Below are positions 1-8,400 of a stretch of 9,962 bases of DNA, piece after piece (position 1 is the first letter of the stretch; every line of letters begins with the position of its first letter). This DNA is from Sphingobacterium sp. (GTDB taxonomy: Bacteria; Bacteroidota; Bacteroidia; Sphingobacteriales; Sphingobacteriaceae), in assembly GCA_030146225.1 (NCBI GenBank), contig JASLCA010000329.1:1-9962 (forward strand), in the 5' to 3' direction. The position numbers and the translations under genes were made by a program. The notes under the pieces are model-generated. The model did no database searches. It worked only from the letters and a program-made list of their open reading frames with translations, and had not been told where the DNA came from.

Positions 1-1580
1 TGAATATACTTGCTAATCGCTGCTAGCTCTAGCGCAGTATAAGGGGTATAGGGATCAGCGATTACCAGTAAGCTCAGTTGCTCACCAATACTATCCAAAG
101 CTGTGGGGCTTATGTTCACTATATCAAAGCCCACATTCACAAAGGCGGAGCGGGACTGAATAGCCGTGGTAAGCTTTTGGTAAGATTTATCGCCAATCTT
201 ATAAATACTGCGTTCATCATGCCCTTCCAAAAAGCCGACTAAGGGCACCTTTGCATAAAGTCGCTTTAATGCCGAAGTAATTTCTGATTCCTTAGGATAA
301 CCTTCAGCATCCATAAACATCCGGAGCACCACGCTGTCTTTGCCATGATGTACAAAACGAACATAGCTGTTGTTTTCAGGTGCTAAATTGACTTGTTTTT
401 TAATCTCCGCAGGGGATAGTATCTGATCAAATTCAACGCCATGAGCGATGGCCGCTTTTTGCGCCTTCTCTATTAAGTTAATGCCAGTATCCGCATAGAT
501 AGGCGTATAATCGTAATAGTAGATATATTCCATCTTCATATCAGGAATATAGCGCGTATATTGATTGAATTGTGCCAGGTCAAATTTGCGCCATTTAGGC
601 GTGCCTAAGCGCCCATGTGGGTGCAAAATATTCACATAGTTCTTAACCCGAATAGGCTGATCCAAATGTGCAATTACATCCTTACTATTTTGGGTTAATG
701 TATTGGCCTCAAAACGACTTAAATCCCAAAAATACCAGTTACGCGGCATTGAGGTGACAAAGCCTAGCAAAAGCACCGCACTCACAAAGCCAAAATAGCG
801 TAAGGTTTTCTGAAACTCCGAGCGTGCGACACGTTCATCATTCAAGCGGATAATAGTAATGCCTAAAAACAAGGCAATAACGAGTAAAAAATAACTTACA
901 TTTTGACTGGAAACCATACCATTTATAAAATGATCAGTGCGTCCTTGCAAAGAAAGCCAGTAGGTGATTTCACGGATAAACTCATTCCCTTTGCCGACCT
1001 CCCCAATAAAGTTAAGTCCTGCAAAGATTGCCAAAGTACTAATAGCCGCTACCACTTGATAAGAAGTCAGACTAGACATAAACAAGCCAATCGCCGCATA
1101 GGCAGCAATAAGCAGATAAACGCCGAGAATGCCAGCGATGATAATCCCCCAGTCGAAATTGTTGATCAGCATACTCGCCGTAAATGCAATGCCAAATAGC
1201 ACAAATACAAAGTACAAGCTAAACAGTAGCAAGGCTAAATATTTACCCAGAACAATTTGAAAATTCGTAACGGGGGAAGACTGCAATAATTTTATAGAGC
1301 CATTGCTTAGCTCCCGACTTACAATTCCCATTGTCAACAAAGGAATATACAAGTAGCTGTACTTTAAGACAGACAAAAAGAAACCTTTATTGCCTGAGAA
1401 AACATCAAAGGTCAACGAACGCAATACAAGAGACAATTGCTGATCGCTTTCACGTTGTTGTAGGAGGTCCATAATGCTGATGCCGCATTGAACCATAAAA
1501 ATAATCATAACGACCCAGGCTACTGGTGAAAAGAACAGCATGTTCAGTTCTAAGCGTGCAATCTTTTGTATTTTCCTCAT
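1..1580 (-). CDS. ABC-2 permease fused to GldG-like auxiliary domain (3' end off window)
   Basis: Inner-membrane part of an ABC transporter. The frame is open from the ATG at 1580 to the left edge, giving 526 residues without a stop. Residues 1-245 look like an ABC-2/GldF-type permease: a short basic start (MRKIQKIARLEL), then about six hydrophobic segments near 16-35, 68-88, 113-136, 145-168, 173-194 and 228-244. A seventh segment (about 262-278) opens a second part resembling the GldG/ABC_transp_aux family, with a WYFWDLS motif after the membrane, NTLTQNSKDV, and FLEGHDERSIY near 450-460. In Flavobacterium gliding systems GldF and GldG are separate proteins; here both are one chain. GldG is about 560 residues, so a few hundred residues are probably missing. 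No ATPase is in the window, and it may be encoded further left. The gene follows the PKD-like gene by 54 bases, across a hairpin. The transported substrate is unknown. The fold assignment is firm; a gliding role is not implied. Confidence 0.85.
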   Translation of the reverse strand, partial: MRKIQKIARLELNMLFFSPVAWVVMIIFMVQCGISIMDLLQQRESDQQLSLVLRSLTFDVFSGNKGFFLSVLKYSYLYIPLLTMGIVSRELSNGSIKLLQSSPVTNFQIVLGKYLALLLFSLYFVFVLFGIAFTASMLINNFDWGIIIAGILGVYLLIAAYAAIGLFMSSLTSYQVVAAISTLAIFAGLNFIGEVGKGNEFIREITYWLSLQGRTDHFINGMVSSQNVSYFLLVIALFLGITIIRLNDERVARSEFQKTLRYFGFVSAVLLLGFVTSMPRNWYFWDLSRFEANTLTQNSKDVIAHLDQPIRVKNYVNILHPHGRLGTPKWRKFDLAQFNQYTRYIPDMKMEYIYYYDYTPIYADTGINLIEKAQKAAIAHGVEFDQILSPAEIKKQVNLAPENNSYVRFVHHGKDSVVLRMFMDAEGYPKESEITSALKRLYAKVPLVGFLEGHDERSIYKIGDKSYQKLTTAIQSRSAFVNVGFDIVNISPTALDSIGEQLSLLVIADPYTPYTALELAAISKYI

Positions 1581-1593
1581 AAATAGATAATAA

Positions 1594-1620
1594 GCCTGCC
1601 TCCTAAAAGTGGAGACAGGC
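1594..1620 (-). terminator. Intergenic hairpin: attenuator or weak terminator before the ABC permease
   Basis: On the minus strand GCCTGTCTCC pairs with GGAGGCAGGC around a 7-base loop, ACTTTTA. That is a 10-bp stem with one G-U pair, starting 14 bases after the PKD-like stop codon. It is followed by TTATTATCTATTT, which is T-rich but not a clean T run, so termination would be partial. The 3' arm holds AGGAGG (1604 to 1599), 18 bases before the permease ATG at 1580. That is too far for a standard ribosome site, and this phylum rarely depends on one. The structure is seen; the function is inferred. It could instead be a processing or stability element that sets transporter levels below those of the upstream genes. 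Confidence 0.5.
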
Positions 1621-1634
1621 AAGGATTAGGTTAA

Positions 1635-3182
1635 TTATAATTGAGTCGTAGTAAACAATATCTTACCAAAACCTTCATAGGTTTTGATATTCGCAAGATC
1701 AATTTCAGCAAGCCCCTGATTAATAAGTGGCAAGACATGAATCTTTCCCGTCATCCCCTTGTTAGTTCCCAAAATAAGCTGTTTTCCATTGCGTAAAAAG
1801 TAAGGTTCACCACTCGTACCACGCTTTGGGTAATCCGCTTGATGATAAACCTTTAAGCTCGCAATTTCATCACCTGCTGTTGCCGTATAGCGCAAAGCAT
1901 AATTAGGCGTACTACCACCATACATAATGGCATAAATCTTATCCTTGGTAGCATATAGGATTACCTGCTGATCATCCAAAACAACAAACTTCGTAGCCTG
2001 CTCAATAGCTGGAGCCCCTGAAAGATCAGCATATTTTTTAGGCTTAGAATCGATGGCTAGTCCAGTCTCAGGATCCCAACTGCCAGCATCTAAAATGTAC
2101 AAACCATGTTTACCAGTAGCTTTATCCTTCAGAACATGGATAAAATCGCCGCCATTATTCACGCCTGCAGCTACATTCAACATATTGGGCACCTGTGCTG
2201 GATTAAACGGACCAGCGGCACTTGCAACGGGACGCATTACCCGATCCCCGAAGGAAGCAAATCGAGGTTGGAAAATAAATCTACCCAACTCTTCACTGTA
2301 GAAATTAAGCGTAATTTCTAGGATGTTCCTCGAATTGATCCCCACAATTGATGGAATCGTATAGGCATTGGGCAAGGGAAGCCCAAACCTGGAAATCTGT
2401 AGCCAATTGGCATAGAGCTTGCCATCTTTCACCATCAATTCATTTTGTACAATTGTAGCTAGATGTGAGGCGCCATAAGTCGCTAAAGGCGCATAAAACA
2501 AACCTGCATCTTGTACCCCCAGCGTATAGTCTAAAGTCTTTATCGTAAAAAGCGATTGATTGGTGCTCCCCAATAATACATAAGCAGAGGTAAATTGTGT
2601 AAAAATCAAGTTGTTTACTAAACCCGGAATTTTCGCTCCATTAACCGAAGAATACACTTTAAAACGGATTTTATCCTCGGTATAATTAGGTGTAACTAAG
2701 GGTGACATAATATGACTCAAGTCGCTATTGATATCATCATAAGTCTCCACCACAACAATTCCTTCACCAATTGCATTACGAATGCTAAGGGGCCATTCTT
2801 GAAGGTATACAATACCCGTATTTTCATCCGTAACCTTCAACAATACTTGATGAAAAAAGGCAGGCTTTGTAGGCACAAAATTAACGACATAATCCAATTT
2901 CTTGGCAGTTCCAATAACCGTATACTCGCTTTTCCGTGGTTCCAAATTAATAGACCATTCATAGGAGAAGCTATGATTATCCGAATTAATAATCTCCAGC
3001 TTTGGGTCGATAGTCAGCTTGTCAAACTGAAAAACACTTAAGTGTGATTGCCCTGTGGTATCTACCAGAACCGTTGGCAATTTATGGGAATCTAAGGTGC
3101 TTAGATCATCCTTACATCCCGTCAACAAGGATGCAAAGCCCATTATAAGTATAATGGTATAGTGATGTAGTTTACTTTTCAT
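1635..3182 (-). CDS. PKD-like family lipoprotein, probably surface exposed
   Basis: Accessory lipoprotein of a SusC/SusD uptake locus. The 515 residues begin with a signal peptide and a lipobox ending LLTGC, so the lipidated cysteine is residue 23. It is followed by KDD, which fits the K-(D/E)2 type of lipoprotein export signal known to direct Bacteroidota lipoproteins to the cell surface. Residues about 40-135 look like an Ig/PKD-type beta domain (FSYEWSINL, then VLLKVTDENTG and LQEWPLSI). The remainder is beta-rich and ends with LILGTNKGMTGKIHVLPL and TYEGFGKILF, a tail I recognise from the PKD-like lipoproteins encoded beside SusC/SusD and DUF4843 genes. The regular short strands (HGLYILDAG, DKIYAIMYGG) suggest propeller-like blades, which is inference. 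It starts 18 bases after the DUF4843 gene, so the two are almost certainly co-transcribed. No catalytic motif is visible. A ligand-binding or complex-forming role is likely but unproven. Confidence 0.85.
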   Translation of the reverse strand: MKSKLHHYTIILIMGFASLLTGCKDDLSTLDSHKLPTVLVDTTGQSHLSVFQFDKLTIDPKLEIINSDNHSFSYEWSINLEPRKSEYTVIGTAKKLDYVVNFVPTKPAFFHQVLLKVTDENTGIVYLQEWPLSIRNAIGEGIVVVETYDDINSDLSHIMSPLVTPNYTEDKIRFKVYSSVNGAKIPGLVNNLIFTQFTSAYVLLGSTNQSLFTIKTLDYTLGVQDAGLFYAPLATYGASHLATIVQNELMVKDGKLYANWLQISRFGLPLPNAYTIPSIVGINSRNILEITLNFYSEELGRFIFQPRFASFGDRVMRPVASAAGPFNPAQVPNMLNVAAGVNNGGDFIHVLKDKATGKHGLYILDAGSWDPETGLAIDSKPKKYADLSGAPAIEQATKFVVLDDQQVILYATKDKIYAIMYGGSTPNYALRYTATAGDEIASLKVYHQADYPKRGTSGEPYFLRNGKQLILGTNKGMTGKIHVLPLINQGLAEIDLANIKTYEGFGKILFTTTQL

Positions 3183-3200
3183 AATGTATAGGATTAAACA

Positions 3201-3929
3201 TTAATAACGTGGTACAATCGGGCGCCCAGCTTGCGTACCATCATCATGGAGCAATATATTATTGGGGTTTGCGGCATTCCATTCACGAATATAATCCCCA
3301 AATTTCTTACCCAAAACTTCCGCTCCTGCCTGCAAATACTGTCTAAATTCGGTCACCGTAAAATTGGTTAAGCCCGTTGTCTCTACAAAAATACGGTAGG
3401 CTTTGGTACTGCCAACAGGACTAATAAAGGTCCTAAAGTAGGTTCCCCAGACAGGCATAATCGCTTTATTACTCCAAGATGCTTGGAAGTACTGCCGCTC
3501 GATCACCCCGCGCTCGAAGGCTCCATTATCCTTTACACGTAAGTACAAGCTTAGCACCAAGCTATCCAGCTCAGGCTTACGCAACACGGTTAAAACGAGC
3601 GTATCATGCAATTGACCAGCTCGTACAACCCCAGGAGCTATACTATAGTCCGCACTCAAAGCATTTGTAATTGTATCGGTCACCACCTCTACTTCAAAAG
3701 GACGATCCGCATCCGTTGCAAAGCCATTTATATGTACCGGGATCAGAATTTTTCCCGCTTGCGCCGTACTGCCTAAAAAAGAGAAGTCAACCTTTTTAAC
3801 ATTACCTAAGCCATAATCAAATATAATAGCTGGTTTGGCGCTAAATGAAGTAGGTTCAGACTTCTCACAACCTAGCAAAAAGCAGGAAAGCGCAAGGTAT
3901 AAGGGGAATAGATATTTTAAATTTTTCAT
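3201..3929 (-). CDS. DUF4843 domain lipoprotein
   Basis: A small lipoprotein of 242 residues, in the usual size range for DUF4843 proteins. The signal peptide ends in a lipobox FLLGC, putting the lipidated cysteine at residue 21, followed by EKSEP. This is less clearly a surface-export signal than that of the next gene. The body is beta-rich, with ILIPVHINGF near 61-70 and SADYSIAPG near 92-100, a pattern typical of the family. The C-terminal third carries WGTYFRTF and SSTKAYRIF-like sequence (GSTKAYRIF at 173-181), then a helical stretch FRQYLQAGAEVLGKKFGDYI. No enzyme motif is visible and the family has no established biochemical role. It lies 23 bases after the SusD-like gene and 18 bases before the PKD-like gene. 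That order is a recurrent module, which suggests the three lipoproteins act with SusC. The family call rests on remembered pattern and context. Confidence 0.8.
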   Translation of the reverse strand: MKNLKYLFPLYLALSCFLLGCEKSEPTSFSAKPAIIFDYGLGNVKKVDFSFLGSTAQAGKILIPVHINGFATDADRPFEVEVVTDTITNALSADYSIAPGVVRAGQLHDTLVLTVLRKPELDSLVLSLYLRVKDNGAFERGVIERQYFQASWSNKAIMPVWGTYFRTFISPVGSTKAYRIFVETTGLTNFTVTEFRQYLQAGAEVLGKKFGDYIREWNAANPNNILLHDDGTQAGRPIVPRY

Positions 3930-3952
3930 AATAAATATTTTTGATTCAAACC

Positions 3953-5428
3953 TTATTGAACTCTATTACCAAACTCCACTTCAGCAGCGGGAAAAGGAAG
4001 CATATAGATTTTATCATCCGCTTGCAAAGTAGCAGAGTGGTTCGGAATTTGTTTCAACCCCTTGCGCTTGTAAAAGAAAAACAGCTGCCCCTCACTCACA
4101 AACTCCTTTCTATATTCCTTCAGAAGCTCTTCATTAAAGTCTGCCTGCCCCATATTGCTAGCCAAGGGTTGTACAATCCTTCTGCTCTTACGGACTTCAT
4201 CTAAAAGTGTAATAGCTTTAGCCAAGTTGTTCTGGCTATAATACTCAGCAGCGATATAATACATCTCCGGGAGCTTCATCAATGGAATCGTATTGAAATC
4301 TATATCATTTTTATTAAGCTGTCTAAGCTTAATGGACACCATACCTAAGGGCTCCGTGATCAATAAGGTATTAAAGCGCACATCCGTTGCACCAATTGTC
4401 GGAATATCCACTTCGTACAGCTCTTCCACCATCGCCTCTCCAAAGCGTAAAGAATTATAATTGGTAGTCGAAATAGCCTCTAACAAAGGGTTGCTAATTG
4501 ATCCTAAATTTGCCACAGACAAGCCAAAAATATGCTCCGAAAGGATTGTTTTATCCTGATCAATAACTTGATTATCCTTTAACAACTGCACAGGAGACTG
4601 CTCGATCACCTCCTCAGCTGCCGCCGCAGCGAGCTGCATTTTGGCGCCCCCCTGCCAAGCATACATACGTGCTTGCAAGGCTTTTACAGCATAATAATTT
4701 AAATGCTTATTGCGCTTATCATAAAAGCCATCCCGATTCATCTCTAATTTTGAACTAGCCGACAACAAAGTATTGGCGTGGATTGGGTCATATTTGAGCA
4801 AAGCCAAGGCTTCATCCACATCTTTTTCCATCAACTTAAAAGTCTCCGTATAGCTCAATTGCGCTGGATAATCTTTATGGTAGACAAGCGCATACGGTAT
4901 AGCCAGCTTGTTAGGTAGGTCTGCCCTATCTGCATAAGCAGCATGACCAAAGACACGCATTAGATCAAAATGCAAAAATGCCCTTAGCGCCAAAAACTCG
5001 CCTTTGAGTATTTCTTGCTCACCTGGCGTCCATGAAAAGGTGCTTTTGTCTAGATAAGACAAGGCACTGTTCACATTCGCAATCGCATAATAAAATTTAT
5101 CCCAAACAGCCTTGATCTGAGCCTCACTGCGGATATGCTGATAATTAAAGCTTTGCATATTTGCATAACTTGCACTCTCACCAGTGAATGACACATACTG
5201 CTGACTTAAAATATCCATCATATTATAACTCATGTCTTTAGCATAAAGACTAGGCGTTCCTAACGCCAGGTATACGCCCATAAGCGCATCTTTAAAGCCA
5301 TCCACAGAGGCGAATTGGTCCTCTGCCTTTATTTGATTACTGGCCGTTACATCAAACCATTTCTCACAAGACTGAAGCGAAAAAGCTAGACAAAGACCTA
5401 AGCCTATTATTTTTATATTTCTTTTCAT
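3953..5428 (-). CDS. SusD/RagB family surface lipoprotein
   Basis: Substrate-capturing lid of a SusC/SusD outer-membrane uptake complex, 491 residues. The signal peptide ends SLQSC, giving a lipidated cysteine at residue 21 followed by EKWFD. SusD-family landmarks appear in the expected order: FKDALMGVYLAL near 45-56, LKGEFLALRAFLHFDLMRVF at 141-160 (the GE-RA-hFDL-R-FG helix), LPEMYYIAAEYY near 386-397, LLDEVRKSRR near 408-417, KEYRKEFVSEGQ near 437-448 and a C-terminal MLPFPAAEVEFGN. Helical TPR-like repeats are expected between them. The start lies only 4 bases after the SusC stop, which suggests translational coupling and a matched 1:1 pair. It is slightly shorter than many glycan-binding SusD proteins (500-600). 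With no glycan enzymes nearby, the ligand is not predictable; RagB-type relatives bind peptides. Confidence 0.95.
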   Translation of the reverse strand: MKRNIKIIGLGLCLAFSLQSCEKWFDVTASNQIKAEDQFASVDGFKDALMGVYLALGTPSLYAKDMSYNMMDILSQQYVSFTGESASYANMQSFNYQHIRSEAQIKAVWDKFYYAIANVNSALSYLDKSTFSWTPGEQEILKGEFLALRAFLHFDLMRVFGHAAYADRADLPNKLAIPYALVYHKDYPAQLSYTETFKLMEKDVDEALALLKYDPIHANTLLSASSKLEMNRDGFYDKRNKHLNYYAVKALQARMYAWQGGAKMQLAAAAAEEVIEQSPVQLLKDNQVIDQDKTILSEHIFGLSVANLGSISNPLLEAISTTNYNSLRFGEAMVEELYEVDIPTIGATDVRFNTLLITEPLGMVSIKLRQLNKNDIDFNTIPLMKLPEMYYIAAEYYSQNNLAKAITLLDEVRKSRRIVQPLASNMGQADFNEELLKEYRKEFVSEGQLFFFYKRKGLKQIPNHSATLQADDKIYMLPFPAAEVEFGNRVQ

Positions 5429-5432
5429 AATC

Positions 5433-8400
5433 CTAGAATGTTGCTGTTAATGAAAATGATACGGTACGTGAAAACGGATACGACAGACCTCTTTCTATTT
5501 CAATGGATGAAAACTTGGCTACATTGTTCATATTAAAGGCAGCACGAAGTCGTTGTAACTTGGCTTTGGACAACCAAGCTTGTTGATAGAAATCGTAATA
5601 CACATTGATCGCTGCGATATCCAACTCCCTTCTATCCTGTACAAAGCGCGTGGTTGCACGGGTGAGTTCTTGACGCTCGGTAGTCGAATTAACATCTAAA
5701 GGGATGGTATACACGCCTAATTTTTTGTATAAAGCATCCTGCCCTGGGGTCAACCATCGACCAGTAAGAACCCGTTTGTCGACGTTGTAAGCCATGTCTA
5801 CGTTTTCTACCCGGTCCACCAGGGTCTGATTGTACAGTTGTCCCCCACCTAAATAGCGTGCAGTCACCGAAACCCCCACCCCCTTGAACTCTCCTTGGAT
5901 ACCAAAAGTACCCTGATACTTGGGCCTAGCTATCCCAGCGACTACCATATCAGTGGCGTTCCATAGATAAGTAGTAGATCCATCCTGTTTCACATAGATC
6001 TCTTTGCCAGTTGCTGGATCAATTCCTAAAGAAGGAACCGCCCATATTGCATCCATAGACATACCATCTTGGTACTTCTTAATAGGCAGATTATTTCCTC
6101 GATCAGCAGCAATAGCATCCATACGTGCATTAAAGGTGCGCATAGCTGTAGAAAGCTCAACAATCTCGTTCGTATTGGTCTCTAGACCAAATTGCAGACT
6201 AAAAAAGTCTCTACCTTTCTGCCATACCGAGTAGTTTGCATATAACTCCATGCCCGTGTTTTTGATCTTACCCAAGTTGTCTTTAACCATATCAAAGCCT
6301 GTGGAATTGGCAATCGTCACATCAGCCAAAAGATTCTTCGTAAACCTTTGGTAATAGTCAAAGCGGAGATTCAAAGGTCCCACATTTAGATCTGCCCCTC
6401 CATTGTAATCAAAGGAGGACTCCCATTGTAAAGCAGGGTTAACCATATTCATCAACTGGGAACCAGGAAAACCATTATAGTACGCCGATAAAGCATATTG
6501 ATACGTAGCAATTGAAGCATTGGTATTAAAGTTTTGATTCCCCGTAGCGCCTGCTGATCCACGAATTCTAAACTGTTCCACAAAATTTAAGGATTGCATC
6601 CACTGCTCATTATGTAAGTTCCAGCCTAAGCCAGCACTCCAAAAGGAAGCCCAACGTTTTTCAGCACCAAATTGTGAAGAAGCATTTGTACGGAAGGTGA
6701 AATCAGAGATAAAGCGATTATCCCACATATAAGATGCCGCAGCAAGAAAGCCCATATCCCGACTAATGCCATCCACCCCAGCAGGTCTACTATCCAAAGC
6801 ATAGCTTCTTGCGAAGATAATATCTTGCAGACGATCACTAGGAAAGCCTTCCGCCATATACATACGTTCGGAAAAATTACGCTCACTTACGTTGTAGCCT
6901 ATATTTCCAAATACGTAATGCTTATTGATTTGCTTGCTATAGTTCACGTTAATATCCCCAGACAGGTAGGTGCTTTTTCCGTTATTAACCTGATAAGATC
7001 CTTTTCGATCAACATCCTCTTTAATGTAATCCTCAAACTTGGTATGCTTTGCCGAATAGAATTCATCCGCATCAGATGTTTTGGTATCTATACCCAAGCG
7101 CGCTACAGCTTTCAAACCCGGGATAGGCGTCCAGTCCAAATACAAATTGTTCGTGAAATTCAAATAACTTTGTTCGTTTCTGTTATTTAGCAAGGAGTTG
7201 TACAAGGGATTGGTCACCCTAAGCTGACCATCCAAAAATTCCGCATAATAAGGAATAGATCCATCTGGATTGACCGCTCGCCAATAAGGATTCATCTTGG
7301 TATATTCACTATACGCCCCATACGGAGACTCCTTGGCATTATTAGAAGTAAAAGAAGTGATGTTTCTAAACAAAAAGTTGTGTACCCTATAGGAAGCCGA
7401 AACATTCCCACTGATATTTTGTCGATCAGAGCCAATCATAACCCCTTTAACATCATTGTAAGTAAAGTCAGTCAATACACGTAGAGATTCCGAGCCCAGT
7501 TCAGCACTTAAAGAATGTCTTTGTCCAAGCCCATTACGCAAAGGCTTAGCCAGCCAATAAGTATCTAAGCCCTCTTCCACTAGTTGCTTGCGCTTATTAT
7601 AAAGCTGATTTAAAGACAAGTACCCTTCTGAAGCATCAGTCCAATCTTTATACCTACCGTACATGCCATCAATTACTTCGGCTTGCAGTTTTTCACGCGC
7701 ATTGGTAAGCTGATAACTAGTTAAATCAGGCAGCTCTACATTCAAGCTCATATTGTAGTTAATAATGGGCTTAGAACCCGCAATTTTAACTGTTTCAATA
7801 ATGATTACGCCATTGGCGGCTTTTGATCCATAGATAGCCTTGGATGCAGCATCCTTTAAGATAGTTACAGACTCAATACGATTGATATCTAAGTCAAAGA
7901 TACGCTCCACCGAAGCTTCAAAACCGTCTAGGATAAACAAGGGTTGGGTAGGATCTTTCAAGTAATTACCTTTAAGGCCATTGGCCATATCATTTCCAGA
8001 AACAGGCAAGCTGCCATTTCCACGAATTTGTAGATCAGGCAAGGCATTTGGATTGGACCCCATATCAAAGTTGTCCAAAAACATACTTGGAGATATATTT
8101 TTCAGGGATTGAAATACATTTGTACTTCCCATCCTTTTAATATCTTCTTTCTTAATCGTCATGGAAGAGCCCGTAAAGCTTTCAGCCTTACGATCAAAAA
8201 TCCCCGTGACAATAACATCATCTAGGGCTTCTACCCTTTGTTTAAGTACAATATCTAGCTGCTTACGCCCTTTCAAGGCGATAATGGCCTTTTCATAGCC
8301 CAGCATAGAAAAGGTTAAGGTATCCTGCAAAGAAGAGACAAGTATAAAAAAGGTCCCATCCTCTTTACTACTCGCACCAATCGAGATAGTCTTAGTTCGC

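Noticed and set aside
903..1199. Plus-strand open frame of 98 codons
   Set aside because: It lies wholly inside the ABC permease coding region on the other strand. The translation is rich in polar and basic residues with no family resemblance, and no promoter or start signal supports it.
1594..1620. The hairpin read as a plus-strand terminator
   Set aside because: On the plus strand the stem is followed by AAGGATTAGG, with no T run, and no plus-strand gene ends there.
2876..2883. TAATTTTG on the minus strand, a match to the Bacteroidota -7 promoter element
   Set aside because: It lies inside the PKD-like coding sequence, no TTTG is found at the expected -33 distance, and a match of this length is expected by chance in AT-rich DNA.
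2712..3041. Plus-strand open frame of 109 codons opposite the PKD-like gene
   Set aside because: It is antisense to a recognisable lipoprotein gene and shows no signal peptide, domain or upstream site of its own.
6626..6886. Minus-strand open frame of 86 codons inside susC, hydrophobic in places
   Set aside because: It is a shifted frame within the continuous SusC barrel, which is clearly the coding frame here. The hydrophobicity follows from the frame shift of barrel codons.
6825..7190. Plus-strand open frame of 121 codons opposite susC
   Set aside because: It is antisense to well-matched SusC barrel sequence and has no recognisable domain or start signal, so it is best read as a shadow frame.
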